From Saccopteryx bilineata (lineage: Eukaryota > Chordata > Mammalia > Chiroptera > Emballonuridae), in contig NC_089493.1 of assembly GCF_036850765.1 (NCBI RefSeq), forward strand, positions 194,078,706 through 194,142,705: DNA of 64,000 nt. Reading direction: 5' to 3'. Shown here piece by piece: positions 1 to 10,475 of this stretch. Each line of letters opens with the position of its first letter. The stretch's first letter is position 1. The notes beneath the pieces were generated by a model. That model did no database searches and was not told where the DNA came from. It worked only from the letters and a program-made list of their open reading frames with translations. The position numbers and the translations under genes are program-made.

Positions 1-716
1 ACGCAGGGGATGGGGACGCCGGGGCCTGGACGCAGGGGACGGGGACGCCGGGGCCTGGACGCAGGGGACGGGGACGCCGGGGCCTGGACGCAGGGGACGG
101 GGACGCCGGGGCCTGGACGCAGGGGGTGGGGACGCCGGGGCCTGGACACACGGATGGGGACGCAGGGGCCTGGACGCAGGGGACGGGGACGCCACGGCCT
201 GGACGCAGGGGACGGGGACGCCGGGGCCTGGACGCAGGGGACGGGGACGCCGCGGCCTGGACGCAGGGGATGGGGACGCCGGGGCCTGGACGCAGGGGAT
301 GGGGACGTCGGGGCCTGGACGCAGGGGGTGGGGACGCCGGGGCCTGGACGCAGGGGACGGGGACGCTGGGGCCTGGACACACGGATGGGGATGCTGGGGC
401 CTGGACGCAGGGGACGGGGACGCTGGGGCTTGGACGCACGGAACGGGGAGGCCGGGGCCTGGACGCACGGAACGGGGAGGCCGGGGCCTGGACGCACGGG
501 ACGGGGACGCCGGGGCCTGGACGCAGGGGATGGGGACGCAGGGGCCTGGACACACGGATGGGGATGCCGGGGCCTGGACGCAGGGGACGGGGACGCTGGG
601 GCCTGGACGCACGGGACGGGGAGGCCGGGGCCTGGACGCACGGGACGGGGACGCCGGGGCCTGGACACACGGATGGGGACGCTGGGGCCTGGACGCGGGG
701 GATGGGGACGCCGGGG
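1..716. repeat. GC-rich minisatellite, 28-29 bp unit, about 25 copies, cut by window edge
   Basis: Tandem array with a 29-bp unit (acgcaggggacggggacgcc followed by ggggcctgg) and a 28-bp variant that starts acacacggatgg (near 146, 375, 549 and 664). Copies differ by point changes such as acgcc, acgct, aggcc. The left end lies outside the window. The unit lacks stop codons in all three plus frames, so three overlapping glycine/arginine-rich open frames run through it; these are by-products of the repeat. Each unit carries several runs of four G, so the G-rich strand could form quadruplexes. Confidence 0.97.
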
Positions 717-840
717 CCTGCGGTCTCCCTGTATTGTTGTTATTATTATTGTTATTTTGCCAGTTCCTTTCATGGCGGAGCGGCACAGAGGTCTGACTGA
801 CCATGTGGACAGACGTGCGCTTCTGTCCTATGACCTAGAA
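717..840. other. Single-copy flank between minisatellite and hAT MITE
   Basis: Short single-copy stretch with a tattattattattgtta low-complexity patch. The last eight bases (833-840, acctagaa) are the left target-site duplication of the following hAT element. Confidence 0.6.
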
Positions 841-1137
841 CAGTGGTCCCCAACCCCCGGGTCGCAGACCATTACCTGTCTGTGGGCCATTTGGTACCGG
901 TCCACAGAGAAAGAATAAATAACTTACATTATTTTTGTTTTATTTATATTTAAGTCTGAACGATGTTTTATTTTTAAAAAATGACCAGATTCCCTCTGTT
1001 ACATCCATCTAAGACTCACTCTTGATGCTTGTCTCAGTCACGTGATACATTTATCCATCCCACCCTAAAGGCCGGTCCGTGAAAATATTTTCTGATATTA
1101 AACTGGTCCGTGGCCCAAAAAAAGTTGGGGACCACTG
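841..1137. mobile_element. Non-autonomous hAT MITE, type 1 (297 bp)
   Basis: Terminal inverted repeats CAGTGGTCCCCAAC and its reverse complement at the right end (14 bp). It is flanked by 8-bp duplications acctagaa (833-840) and gcctagag (1138-1145), which match at six of eight positions and share the centre CCTAGA. AT-rich interior with no transposase frame. The 8-bp duplication, CAG..CTG ends and length are those of a deletion-derived hAT element. This type differs in its interior from the three CAGGGGTCCCC elements elsewhere in the window. Confidence 0.9.
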
Positions 1138-1145
1138 GCCTAGAG

Positions 1146-1464
1146 TTACTACTGGGTGACTGCCCAGCCACTGACCACGACCCCTGACACCTTCCTGGAA
1201 TCCGGGAAGGACCATGCAACTAGCTCAGACCAGAGTGAAACACGACAGAAGTGAAGCATGTCGCTTTGGGGTCAGGGGTGCCGTGCGTCTGGTATGCTTT
1301 CGCCACGGGCTCTCCTTTTCTTCGACGGTGACCTCGAATCCCAGGTGTGGAGACGATGCTTTCGGAAGAAGGAGGGGAGAGGCTGGTATGTGCCTAACGA
1401 GGAACCCCTGCCTGGACTTTGCATGGACAGGAACTGAAAGCCTCAGGTGAAAATGAAACTTCCA
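1146..1464. other. Single-copy sequence, nothing recognised
   Basis: About 320 bp with no repeat family, splice-flanked exon or RNA gene that I can recognise. Open frames here are short and run into the neighbouring SINE. Confidence 0.5.
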
Positions 1465-1838
1465 GCCCTGGCCGGTTGGCTCAGTGGTAGAGCGTCGGCC
1501 TGGCGTGCAGAAGTCCCGGGTTCGATTCCCGGCCAGGGCACACAGGAGAAGCGCCCATCTGCTTCTCCACCCCTCCCCCTCTCCTTCCTCTCTGTCTCTC
1601 TCTTCCCCTCCCGCAGCCAAGGCTCCACTGGAGCAAAGATGGCCCGGGCGCTGGGGATGGCTCCTTGGCCTCTGCCCCAGGCGCTAGAGTGGCTCTGGTC
1701 GCAACAGAGCGACGCCCTGGAGGGGCAGAGCATCACCCCCTGGTGGGCGTGCTGGGTGGATCCCGGTCGGGCGCATGCGGGAGTCTGTCTGACTGTCTCT
1801 CCCCATTTCCAGCTTCGGAAAAATACAAAAAAAAAAAA
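1465..1838 (+). mobile_element. Ves-headed tRNA SINE, family A copy 1
   Basis: About 375-bp retroposon, described here as the reference for family A. The tRNA-like head (1465-1540) has a perfect 7-bp acceptor stem GCCCTGG/CCAGGGC, an A box (TGGCTCAGTGGTAG) and a B box (GGTTCGATTCC), so the Pol III promoter looks intact. A CT-rich stretch, a G/C-rich unique body (gatggcccgggcgctgggga) and an A-rich tail follow. Flanks share aaacttcc, a likely target duplication. Single form of the cccctggtgggc segment. Young: few differences from the other full-length copies. Open frames across it are non-coding. Confidence 0.95.
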
Positions 1839-2734
1839 CTTCCCTCAGGTCTGGGGATTGTTGTTGCAGCAGCTAATCTAAGGGTGAGACTTCGATGCAT
1901 ACAACGCGTGATGTGGTTTGCTGGCTTTGATAAGGGTAGCAGTTTCCTTCCAAAGTAAGTTTAGTGAAATGAGACAATGAGGATATTTAGAGAACGATGT
2001 CAAGTGAACGACAGCACGAACGAGTGTACACACGGAAGGCCAACACCGTCCTTCCGTGGCCACGTTTGGGAAGCCCCGGCCGGTGGCAAGTCCCGCCGGC
2101 CCCGGGGAAAGGAAGGGGGACTAGAGATAGAGCACTGTAGGAAGGGGAAGTGCGGACAGTGTCCGTCGGGAGCTGTTTCAGCAGTCAGCTCAGGGCTCGT
2201 CCCAGGACGGGGCAGCGTAACCCTAACCCATAGCAGTCACGTGCCCATCACCGCCGAGGAGGTAGATGTGACCCTCAGAGTGTCTGGTTGGGCCTGCAGT
2301 GGTTTTTCTTTTACCTTTATTTTTAATTAGCCGTTCTTTACTAATTAGGAGTTATCACCTAAAAATCAGAATTCCTGATTTTTCTTAAAAATCCAAAATT
2401 CTGGCCACACTGGACCAGCGTTCCCATCTGGCAGGCTCCAGCTGGGGCTGGGGAACAGGCGCCCCTGCAGGCAGGGCCTGGCGACCCGGCTCCACAGTCC
2501 CCACCACTCCTTATTGTCTCCCCACCTGGAGCTCAAGGCATGGTGACTGATCGTCCCTTGTACAGATGTCTTGTGTCCAGAAGAGGACCCTTTTCCAGGA
2601 CCCACACATCCATCAAACGAGAAACTGTTGAGAAAAAGGAGCCACGTGTTTTGAGAAAAACGAGAGAATGGACTTTTTGGTGAAAGTTAAAAATAGTCTT
2701 GTGAGTTGGATATGCAAACAAAGGCCGTCTAGAT
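1839..2734. other. Single-copy sequence with a short GC-rich patch
   Basis: About 900 bp without a recognisable gene. A CpG-bearing patch sits at about 2040-2115 (ccggccggtggc, cgccggccccgggg). From 2727 the sequence gtctagat is the left target duplication of the next hAT MITE. Confidence 0.5.
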
Positions 2735-3064
2735 CAGGGGTCCCCAAACTTTTTACACAGGGGGCCAGTTCACTGTCCCTCAGACCATTGGAGGGCCGGA
2801 CTATAAAAAAAACTATGAACAAATTCCTATGCACACTGCACATATCTTATTTTAAAGTAAAAAAATAAAACGGGAAAAAATACAATATTTAAAATAAAAA
2901 ACAAGTAAATTTAAATCAACAAACTGACCAATATTTCAATGGGAACTATGTTCCTCTCACTGACCACCAATGAAAGAGGTACCCTTCCAGAAGTGCAGCG
3001 GGGGCCGGATAAATGGCCTAAGGGGGCCGCATGTGGCCCGCGGACCGTAGTTTGGGGACCCCTG
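2735..3064 (+). mobile_element. Non-autonomous hAT MITE, type 2, short form (330 bp)
   Basis: Ends CAGGGGTCCCCAAACT and its inverse. A perfect 8-bp target duplication gtctagat lies at 2727-2734 and 3065-3072. The interior is A/T-rich (actataaaaaaaactatgaac, tattttaaagtaaaa), with GC-rich terminal thirds ending gcggaccgtagtttgggg. No transposase frame. The interior lacks a segment of about 35 bp that the copy at 60040 carries (between aactatg and ctcctctcac), so it is a shorter subtype. Confidence 0.96.
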
Positions 3065-3137
3065 GTCTAGATGGAACACTACAACTGAAGACACCCTTAA
3101 AAAAAAACACAAATGGTTAAAACCATATCCAGGTTAG

Positions 3138-3327
3138 CCTGGCCTGTGGTGGCGCAGTGGGTCAAGCATCGACCTGGAACGCTGAGGTTGCCGGTTCAAA
3201 TCCCTGGGTTTGCCCGGTCAAGGCACATAGGAGAAGCAACTACTATGAGTTGATGCTTCCTGCTCCAACTCCTCTTCTCTTTATCCTCTCTCTAAAATCA
3301 ATGAATAGAATCTTAAAAAAAAAAAAA
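3138..3327 (+). mobile_element. Short tRNA-derived SINE, family C copy 1
   Basis: Head gcctggcctgtggtggcgca followed by gtgggtcaagcatcgacctg and a B-box-like ggttcaaatcc, then aaggcacataggagaagcaa, a CT-rich segment and a poly-A tail ending at about 3327. Total about 190 bp. It belongs with the minus-strand copies at 15556, 27272 and 36485. No clean target duplication could be defined because both flanks are A-rich. Confidence 0.85.
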
Positions 3328-4134
3328 CCCATAAAAAAAAGTTAAAAATAAATAGACTCTATCCAGTGTATAGAAAAGATGTGAGATAGAACTTTGACGG
3401 AACTGGAAAGGAAGTCAAGCTGCCTCACGGTTTGTTTTCGAGTGTCAGCAACACTGGCCATGACTCAGTGAAGGAAGCACATGTTTGGGTGACTTTCCCA
3501 GCCCTTTAGACATCTGAGTTTCTGACCCCCGGCCACCGAAGAGCACAGCAGACCTTGGACAGCTGCGGGGACACAAGGACGCAGTGGAGGAATGAGTGAC
3601 CCCGCCCACCCCAGGGCACCAGCCCTGCCCTCGGCCACTCCCTGCCTTCCCTCGCCCCCTTTCCACTGTCCCCGTGTCTGTGTCCTCTGTTAATTCCCAA
3701 AGGCGCGGGGAAGCCCCAGTCCTCTGTCCCCCCCCCTGCTTCGTGCTGCTCCTGCCACTCAACAGGGAAAGCCACCCCCTCCCGGCCAGCTCGGCAGGCA
3801 GAGGCAGCGGGTCAGGGTCCCATCCGGCCTTCCAGGGCCGTGTGGTCAGACGCAGGTCCCCCCTGGACTGTCCTTCCACCTGAGTGCGGAGATCCGGGGA
3901 AAAGTAGCTTGCAAGCAGGGGATAAAATTTCGACAAAGGAATATTGAAAGAAAAAGGGAGGGGGGGAAGGAGAAAGGCAGAACGACGAAACACGGATGCC
4001 AGCCACACCACAGCATCCAGTCCTGACGCCCACTGCCAGGATAGGCCACTGTCCCTAACAGCGCTGCCTGGAAGCCCTGAACATTATCTAGCTGACACAT
4101 AAATATAAAACAGAAGAATGGGAAGAGCCACGGT
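3328..4134. other. Single-copy sequence, no gene recognised
   Basis: About 800 bp. Several overlapping open frames on both strands (for example 3445-4011 minus) exist because the region is GC-rich. None shows a recognisable domain, a paired splice-site arrangement or a codon bias that sets it apart from its shadows. Confidence 0.5.
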
Positions 4135-4330
4135 TTGAGAGCCAAGGCAGACCCAAGTCCCAGTCCTGGCCCCGCTCTCTATGCTCCGTCCACCTTTTGC
4201 AAGTTGCTTCCTGTCCGAATCTCAGTTTTTTCCCATCGCTAAGACAGAAGACAGATTCCTCCCCTGACGGGAGGTTGGGAGCCAGCGTGGATCCAGGGGG
4301 CCCGGCACAGTGCCTGGGACACAGCAGCTG
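4135..4330 (+). mobile_element. MIR SINE fragment
   Basis: Diverged match in order to the MIR consensus: ttgcaagttgcttcctgtcc then tctcagttttttcccatcgc (the consensus 'ggcaagt..cttaacctctctg..cctcagtttcctcatctg'), ending with cacagtgcctgggacacagc. Ancient mammalian tRNA SINE; non-coding. Confidence 0.55.
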
Positions 4331-4639
4331 CTCTGGGGGGTGGGGGTGGCGTTTCTGCCTCGGCTCAGTCTCACCGCCACCCTTGTTTCAGATGATGTCA
4401 CCTGGGCTCAGAATTCCCAGGCTGCGCGGTGATAACAGCCAAGTGTCAGAAAGCTGCACGAACACGGGAGACGTTGAGCCTGTTCCGAGCAGCGGCGCTC
4501 ACGTGCCTGCTGTGGGTGTGATGACTGCTCTGCCGGGCGTTGCGGAAGGAACGCATCTGGAGTCCGACTGACTCACAGTTCTTAGCTGCCCGGGCTTCTG
4601 GGTCACAATAAGAAAAGCTAGCTACTTTTTCCTGGGCGT

Positions 4640-4830
4640 CTGCTATTAGTCTGACATTTGCAAGGCACTTGGTAGACATGATCTCATTTGCTTCTCTGAC
4701 CTGCTCCCTGCAGTGGGTTTCATTGTCCCCAGCTACAGATGGATAAACGGAGGCTAACAAAGCTTAAGTGGCTTGCTCAAGGTTGCACAGCTGGCACACC
4801 AGGACCCCAGGCTCCAGGGCAAGGCCGAGA
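4640..4830 (-). mobile_element. MIR SINE
   Basis: Reverse-orientation MIR core: caaggcacttggtagacatg, atctcattt, attgtccccagctacagatg, ataaacggaggct, gcttgctcaaggttgcacag. This is the conserved MIR order on the minus strand. Confidence 0.75.
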
Positions 4831-5185
4831 ATCTTTCCCTCTCGCCCACAGCAGCACCAAGGACTTTGTCCCTTTCCTGGACTCCTGTCTCCCACCCCAT
4901 CCCTCTCCTTCTGGGCAGCCCCCCCAGCTGCAGTAGATTCTTGTGTGTCTGTCGTTGGAATCCCATCTGAACTGCTATCTCCCAGCTGCCTCGACGACGC
5001 TTTGTGCCTGGAGTCCCGCCCCCTCCCACTGCTGATGAGCTCATCGCGGACCTCCTGGAGCCTGGTGTGGGACCTGGCATGCCAAGGGCAGTGTCCAGCA
5101 CACCTTGGTCCCCTTCTCTTCTGACTGTCATACCCTACAGAGGAGACCTTACACCCCCCCCCACACACACATACACAAATATACA

Positions 5186-6087
5186 TATATATATGCTTTT
5201 GACAAAAGACCTGAACAGACACTCTCCAGAGGAAGTATACATACGGCTAATGAGCACATAAAAAGACGTTGAACATCACTGATCACCAGGGAAATGCAAA
5301 TCCAAACCACAATGAGCTAGTACCTCACAGCCACTAGGGTGGCTGCTAGCAAAAGAAAAAAACCCAAAAAACTAAAAAACAAAAACAAAAAAACACCCAG
5401 AAACAACATGAGTGGGTGAGGACATGGAGGAGGACTTGGGACCCGGAGCGCCGTCGGCGTGAGTGTAGAACGGTGCAGCTGCCGCAGAAGGCAATCTGGA
5501 GGCTCCGGAGAGGTTCAAAGTAGAACGGCCCCGTGACCCTCCTCTCTGGGTGTGGACCCCAAAGAACCGGAAGCAGGGACTCAAAGAGGTATCTGTCTAC
5601 CTAGACAGAGCGGCGTTGTTCACAACAGCTCACGCACGGTAGCGACCCGCGTCCAGCCACAGATGGATGGATCGGCAGAACATGCTTTATACCTACTGAC
5701 CACGCATGAATTTTATTCAGTCTTCAAAGGGGAGGACATTCGGCCACATGCTGCAGCCTGGATGAGCCTTGAGGACGCTGTGCTAAGAGAAGGTAGCTGG
5801 CCACAACAAGACAAGTACTGGGTGTTTCCACCCGCATGCGGTCCCTGGAGGGGTCAGGTTTATAGAGACAGAGAGCAGAGGGGCAGGAAGGTGAGTGAGT
5901 GTCTAACGGGGGACAGAGTCTCAGCTTGGGATGGTGAGGACGCTTGGGACGGTGAGGACATTCTGGGGACGGACGGTGGGGATGAAGGCACAACAGCGTG
6001 ATCGCGCTTTAACTCCACTGACGGTCCGCTTCGGAATGCTTAAAACGGTCAATTCTGTTACGTGCATTCTATTTCAATAAAAAGACG
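5186..6087 (+). mobile_element. LINE-1 3' end, old and diverged
   Basis: Starts within the last part of ORF2 (acctgaacagacactctcca, aacatcactgatcaccaggg, aaatgcaaatccaaaccaca). It continues through the usual L1 order (atggagg, gcaatctggagg, ttcacaacagctcacg, tggatgagccttgaggacgc, gggacagagtctcagcttgg) to a 3' end at tatttcaataaaaag. The reading frame is broken and many CpG or transition differences are present. A 149-residue open frame at 5552-6001 lies wholly within this relic and is not a gene. Confidence 0.88.
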
Positions 6088-6354
6088 GGGAGGGGGGGGG
6101 AGTATGCATTCGAGAGCTGCAGGCCGTTAAACTACTCGTTCTCTTTCAGGAGCCTTCTCTTATTTATTAGCGGATCGTTTTGGCAATTAAATGTTACACT
6201 TAATCCTAAGTCTTGTTTGTGAGAGTCTTGTCTCCCCCGAGGCCTGAGGAGGGGAAATGCCATCATACATGTGATGGGTTCATTATGTAACACGCCACAC
6301 AACCCTCGGGAGGAGACGGCTCTGGCAGAAAGATAAAAATATATTCTGAGATTT

Positions 6355-6356
<2 letters not shown>

Positions 6357-6405
<49 letters not shown>

Positions 6406-6421
6406 TGCACGCACACACACA
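6357..6421. repeat. (CA)n microsatellite
   Basis: About 65 bp of CA dinucleotides with interspersed CG dinucleotides toward the right end. Confidence 0.97.
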
Positions 6422-6851
6422 TTGTCTCCTTTTTCTCCATTACTTCAAATCCAGATGGGCAAAAAAGAGTAATTAAAAAAAAAAAAAAAAAGCTGGCCTT
6501 ATTTAAAGCAAACTTGAACGGTAACCAAGAAGAACCGACAGGAAGAGCCCGGCACGCCAGTCGGCGCGCTGGATTCTGCCACCCAAACCCGTAACATCTG
6601 CAGTGACTGCCCCGCGCCGTCTAGACTCTGTGTTTAGGCGTGGGAAGGTTGTTTTTAGTTTTCTCTCTTCTTTTTTTTGTGCCAAAGAGATGAAAAACTC
6701 GCTTGGCTCATAAACTGTCTTTCGCCTTCCTTCTCCACGGTGCCAATAACCCGAGATGACACATCAAGTCAGGCGAAAGCGGGTGGGGGGAGGGGCGGCG
6801 GAAGGATCAGGGGCGGGCGTTTGTGGGCGTGGCCAGGGAGATGGGGAGCTG

Positions 6852-6854
6852 CGT

Positions 6855-6920
<66 letters not shown>

Positions 6921-6948
6921 AAGAGAGACAAAGACAGACACAGAGAGA
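6852..6948. repeat. Compound (GT)n(GA)n microsatellite
   Basis: A pure GT tract (6852-6879) changes directly to a GA tract (6880-6948). The purine tract is a likely site of length change. Open frames through it are low-complexity. Confidence 0.97.
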
Positions 6949-7196
6949 GATGGGTGCGTTCTGCTCTTGGGACAAGGCTGGGAGCTTGGCCCGCTGTCGG
7001 CAGCGCTGGCTACTGGGGAAGAGGTGGATGGGGGCGATCCCCGAGGGCCCCCACTACCGGGTCCTGGCTTGGCTTATGCAATACATTGCACTCCCCACTA
7101 TTCCTTCATTAGAGCCTTTACAGTGGCTAGGTCCCCATATTCAGAGTGATTGGAAGGGACCCACTTTTGGAGAAGGTAGGGGCCAGGAAGACAGTG

Positions 7197-7201
<5 letters not shown>

Positions 7202-7240
<39 letters not shown>
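7202..7240. repeat. (GT)n microsatellite
   Basis: About 20 uninterrupted GT units. Confidence 0.97.
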
Positions 7241-7241
<1 letters not shown>

Positions 7242-7264
7242 GCATGTAAGTGAGCCTACTAAGT

Positions 7265-7365
7265 GCAGCTTCCTGTAATAGATCAGAAGGTTTTGGGCGT
7301 GAATCAAACACAGTCTACCTTCCAGGACTTAACAATCTAGTGGAGAAGAAGAAGACAGGCACCTG
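7265..7365 (+). mobile_element. Possible L2 LINE 3' fragment
   Basis: tctaccttccaggacttaac aatctagtgg agaagaagaagacaggcac resembles the L2 segment 'ccctgccctcatggagcttacattctagtgg(gggagacaga)'. Short and diverged. Confidence 0.4.
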
Positions 7366-7627
7366 AACAGGTTGCTGTACTTCAGGAGTTGCCCCGGCAG
7401 CCCCCTAAGAGACGGGCCAGGTGGGCGTGAGTGGACGTAATGAGCCAAGTGGGTTGAGCTGCAAATCCCGGGCAGAGGGGAGACATTCTGGACTCGCACG
7501 GAGAAGGGGACTCGCACGGCCAGAGCTTTGCTCGGGAACAGCCACGGAGGGTCCTCCTGGAGATGGGAAGGAGGTGAGGGTCAAGTGGGGAGGGAGAAGT
7601 GGGCCGAGAGAGACTCAGGGACAGACA

Positions 7628-7985
7628 CGATGGGACTTTTTATTAGTAAGAATAGGTTGGGTTTTGCTTCGGTGACAAGCAATCCTCCAAATCCCAGTAG
7701 CTTATAAAAAAATCCCCCTGAGGTTTCTTTTTTTCCACACGACAGTTTGTCTCAGGTTATAGGGATTCTGTTCTGCATCATAGGGACATCTCTTAGGGAC
7801 ACAGCTAACAGGGTCCCCACCAGCTGCCACAAACCAGTCACTGAAGCAGGGACAAGAGGTTGGAGAAACGCACAGTGGCTGGTGAACACTCTCACCCAGA
7901 AAGGACACATGTCACTTACACTGATGTTTGTTTAGCCAAGACAGAGCCGTGGCCTTGACTAAACCGAGGGGACAGGGAGGTATAA
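7628..7985 (+). repeat. Old interspersed repeat, family not identified
   Basis: Its first 55 bp or so (gggactttttattagtaag, aataggttgggttttgcttc, ggtgacaagcaatcc) are shared with 9087-9145, so the stretch is a dispersed repeat. Its right part (gacacatgtcacttacactg, ttgtttagccaagacagagc) looks like the 3' part of an ancient mammalian LTR or DNA element. I cannot name it. Confidence 0.45.
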
Positions 7986-8199
7986 GCTTATCCTGTGCCC
8001 TGAAGGTAGGAACCCGGGTCTGTGGGCGAACGGCACTAATGACACGAAATCAAGAGGAGGAAGGCGGACGCTTCCGTTTCTGGTTGATGGAGTAACGGGG
8101 ACCCGGCTTGACTTCCTGCCACTTATAACCATAAAGTTGAACAAGACACAGGAAGGGACCATTTTCGGGCATCAGACGACAAGCAGCCCAAGGCTGTGC

Positions 8200-8596
8200 T
8201 TTTTTTTTTTTTTCTTTTGTATTTTTCTGAAGCTGGAAACGGGGAGAGACAGTCAGACAGACTCCCGCATGCGCCCGACTGGGATCCACCCGGCACGCCC
8301 ACCAGGGGCGACGCTCTGCCCACCAGGGGGCGATGCTCTGCCCCTCCGGGGCGTCGCTCTGCTGAGACCAGAGCCACTCTAGCACCTGGGGCAGAGGCCA
8401 AGGAGCCGTCCCCAGCGCCCGGGTCATCTTTGCTCCAATGGAGCTTCGGCTGCAGGAGGGGAAGAGAGAGACAGAGAGGAAGGGGGGGTGGTGGAGAAGC
8501 AAATGGGCGCTTCTCCTGTGTGCCCTGGCCGGGAATCAAACCCGGGTCCCCCGCATGCCAGGCCGACGCTCTACCGCTGAGCCAACCGGCCAGGGC
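8200..8596 (-). mobile_element. Family A SINE copy 2
   Basis: Full-length minus-strand copy: T-run at the left, tRNA head at the right (8520-8596, ending ccggccagggc). ggctgtg is present on both sides (about 8192-8198 and 8597-8603) and is a possible short target duplication. Carries the duplicated form of the ccaccaggggcgacgctctg segment. Confidence 0.93.
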
Positions 8597-8603
8597 GGCT
8601 GTG

Positions 8604-9086
8604 ATCTTTGAGAAAAGGAAAACTTGCAGAGTAAGCACCCCAGTTTGCCTCGGCCACTTGCCTGGGAGCCCTTTCTGGGCTGCTGTCCATGGTGATGAAA
8701 CCGAAATAGCAGGACCGTCTCGCCGAGTTCAGCTCCTGTGGCGACTGGGTTTTGGGGGCCAGGGGACCAGAGTGGAGGAGGAGGGGATAAGGAGAGTCTG
8801 CATGGGAGACTCCCTGGCCGAGGCCCAGACTGCACACATACAGGCAAGGTTCTGCAGGCCCATCGGAGGACGGCTTGACCTCTAATCCACTCAGCATGGA
8901 CAGACGTCATGAGCACCTCACACGTGCAGTGGAGACCCCAGGAAAGGAAGTAAAGACCAGGTCCTAAGTAAGGGCCACATCCTAGGACCACGGATGAGGT
9001 CCAAGAACATAACCCCATAACCCACCCTGGCAGTGCTGTAGCGGTCTGCGAGTGTTGGCAAGCTTTAACTGCGTGCCGACACAGGG
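8604..9086. other. Single-copy sequence, no gene recognised
   Basis: Open frames on both strands (for example 8536-9339 minus) begin inside the neighbouring SINE and show no domain. No RNA gene seen. Confidence 0.45.
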
Positions 9087-9160
9087 ACGGGCTTTTTGTT
9101 AGGAAGAATAGGCTGGGTTCTGCTGCAGTGACAGGCAACACTTCACCAGCAAAGCCGCCT
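9087..9160 (+). repeat. Partial copy of the unidentified repeat at 7628
   Basis: gggctttttgttaggaagaa taggctgggttctgctgcag tgacaggcaac aligns with the start of 7628-7700 and then diverges. Confidence 0.4.
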
Positions 9161-9544
9161 TCTTTAAAAACAACAACAACGAAAAAAACAGTAACATAAT
9201 CCAGACTCCCTATAATGTGTGAACTACAATGTTCAGAGGACAGTGAGAAGCTGTGAGACATGCAGAGACAGGGTGGGGGCAGCTCCCAATGTCCCCTGGT
9301 CCTAGGGATGGAGATATCCATTTCTGCACATGGACGCATTCATTCCACCACTGTCTGTGGATCAGCTGCCATTTCCCCGGCCACCCACTCGTCGGGAAGG
9401 TGACCCCCACAGAACTGAGTAGGAGGAGCCCTCCTCAAACGCCGGCCATTCTGCAGAATGATATCACTTTCACAGGATGCAAAGAAAATGGACCACGCTT
9501 CTCTCCACCACCTAATGCATGGACGCTTTGGCTCAGTCGGTCCA

Positions 9545-9640
9545 ATCATTCAATATTTATCGAGAGCCTGGCCATACAAAGATAAATAAAATATGATCCC
9601 TTCTTCCAAAGAGCTTCCATCCCAGTTCATCTGCGCCCTC
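9545..9640 (+). mobile_element. L2 LINE 3' fragment
   Basis: attcaatatttatcgagagc, caaagataaataaaatatga and ttccaaagagcttccatccc follow the order of the L2 3' end (attcaacaaatatttattgag .. gatgaataaga .. ggagcttac). Confidence 0.5.
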
Positions 9641-9825
9641 GCTCCTTCTGAGTGAATGAGCAGATGTTTAGACACTTGACTTGGTTCAGAAATTAACCAC
9701 GGCAATGCCCTTGCTGTCTCTCCTCCCTGTCCTGTGGGCCTTTGGGACACTCACACGCTTCCACACTGGAATGTGGAGAAACTGGAATGCTTGCGCACTG
9801 TTGAGGGGAATATAAAATGGTGCAG

Positions 9826-10161
9826 AGCTTGACCAGGTAGTGGTGCAGTGGATAGAGCATCGGACTGGGATGCGGAGGACCCAGGTTCAAAACCCTGAGG
9901 TCACCAGCTTGAGCGCAGGCTCATCTGGTTTGAGCAAGGCTCACCAGCTTGAACCCAAGGTCGCTGGCTCAAGCAAAGGGTCATTCGGTCTGCTGTAGCC
10001 CCCACCCGTCCCCCCTTCAAGGCACATATGAGAAAGCAATCAATGAACAACTAAGGTGCCGCAACGAAGAATTGATGCTTCTCATCTTTCTCCCTTCCTA
10101 TCTGTTTGTCCCTATCTGTCCCTCTCTCTGTCTCTCTCTCTGTCATAAGAATAAAAATAAA
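9826..10161 (+). mobile_element. tRNA SINE family B copy 1, inserted in L1
   Basis: About 335-bp SINE with head gcttgaccaggtagtggtgc, agtggatagagcatcggact and B box ggttcaaaacc. It has a repeated caccagcttga/tcgctggctcaagcaa segment, the motif caaggcacatatgagaaagc, a CT-rich region and an ATAAA-rich tail. A 14-bp target duplication ataaaatggtgcag is present at 9812-9825 and 10162-10175. Confidence 0.94.
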
Positions 10162-10475
10162 ATAAAATGGTGCAGGTGTCATGAAAATAGTAAAGTGGTT
10201 CCTCAAATAATTAAAAATAGAACTATCATATGACCCAACAATTCCATTTCTGAATATATATAATTATGAGCAGGGATGCAAAGGGTTGTTTGCACACCCA
10301 CGTTCATAGCAACATTATTCTCAATAGTAAAAAGATGGATGCAATCCAAGGGCCCATTGAAGAATGATTATTATTCAGAATTTTATTTTTATTCGGAATA
10401 TTATTCAGCCTGAGAAAGGAAGGGAATTCGGACAGGTGCTGCAGCACGGATGAACCCTCAGGAGGACCTTAGGCT

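Noticed and set aside
10..918. 302-residue G/R/W-rich open frame and overlapping frames at 126-800 and 299-796
   Set aside because: The same 29-bp repeat read in three registers; no stop in the unit, so length carries no weight.
1465..1540. tRNA genes at the heads of family A SINEs (13 places)
   Set aside because: Each head is joined to a SINE body and poly-A tail and has target duplications; they are retroposons, not functional tRNA genes.
2215..2228. gtaaccctaaccca as an interstitial telomere remnant
   Set aside because: Only about two CCCTAA-type units; no array, so chance is sufficient.
5552..6001. 149-residue open frame
   Set aside because: Lies wholly inside the L1 3' relic.
8536..9339. 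267-residue minus-strand open frame
   Set aside because: Its C-terminal part is SINE sequence and the rest has no domain.
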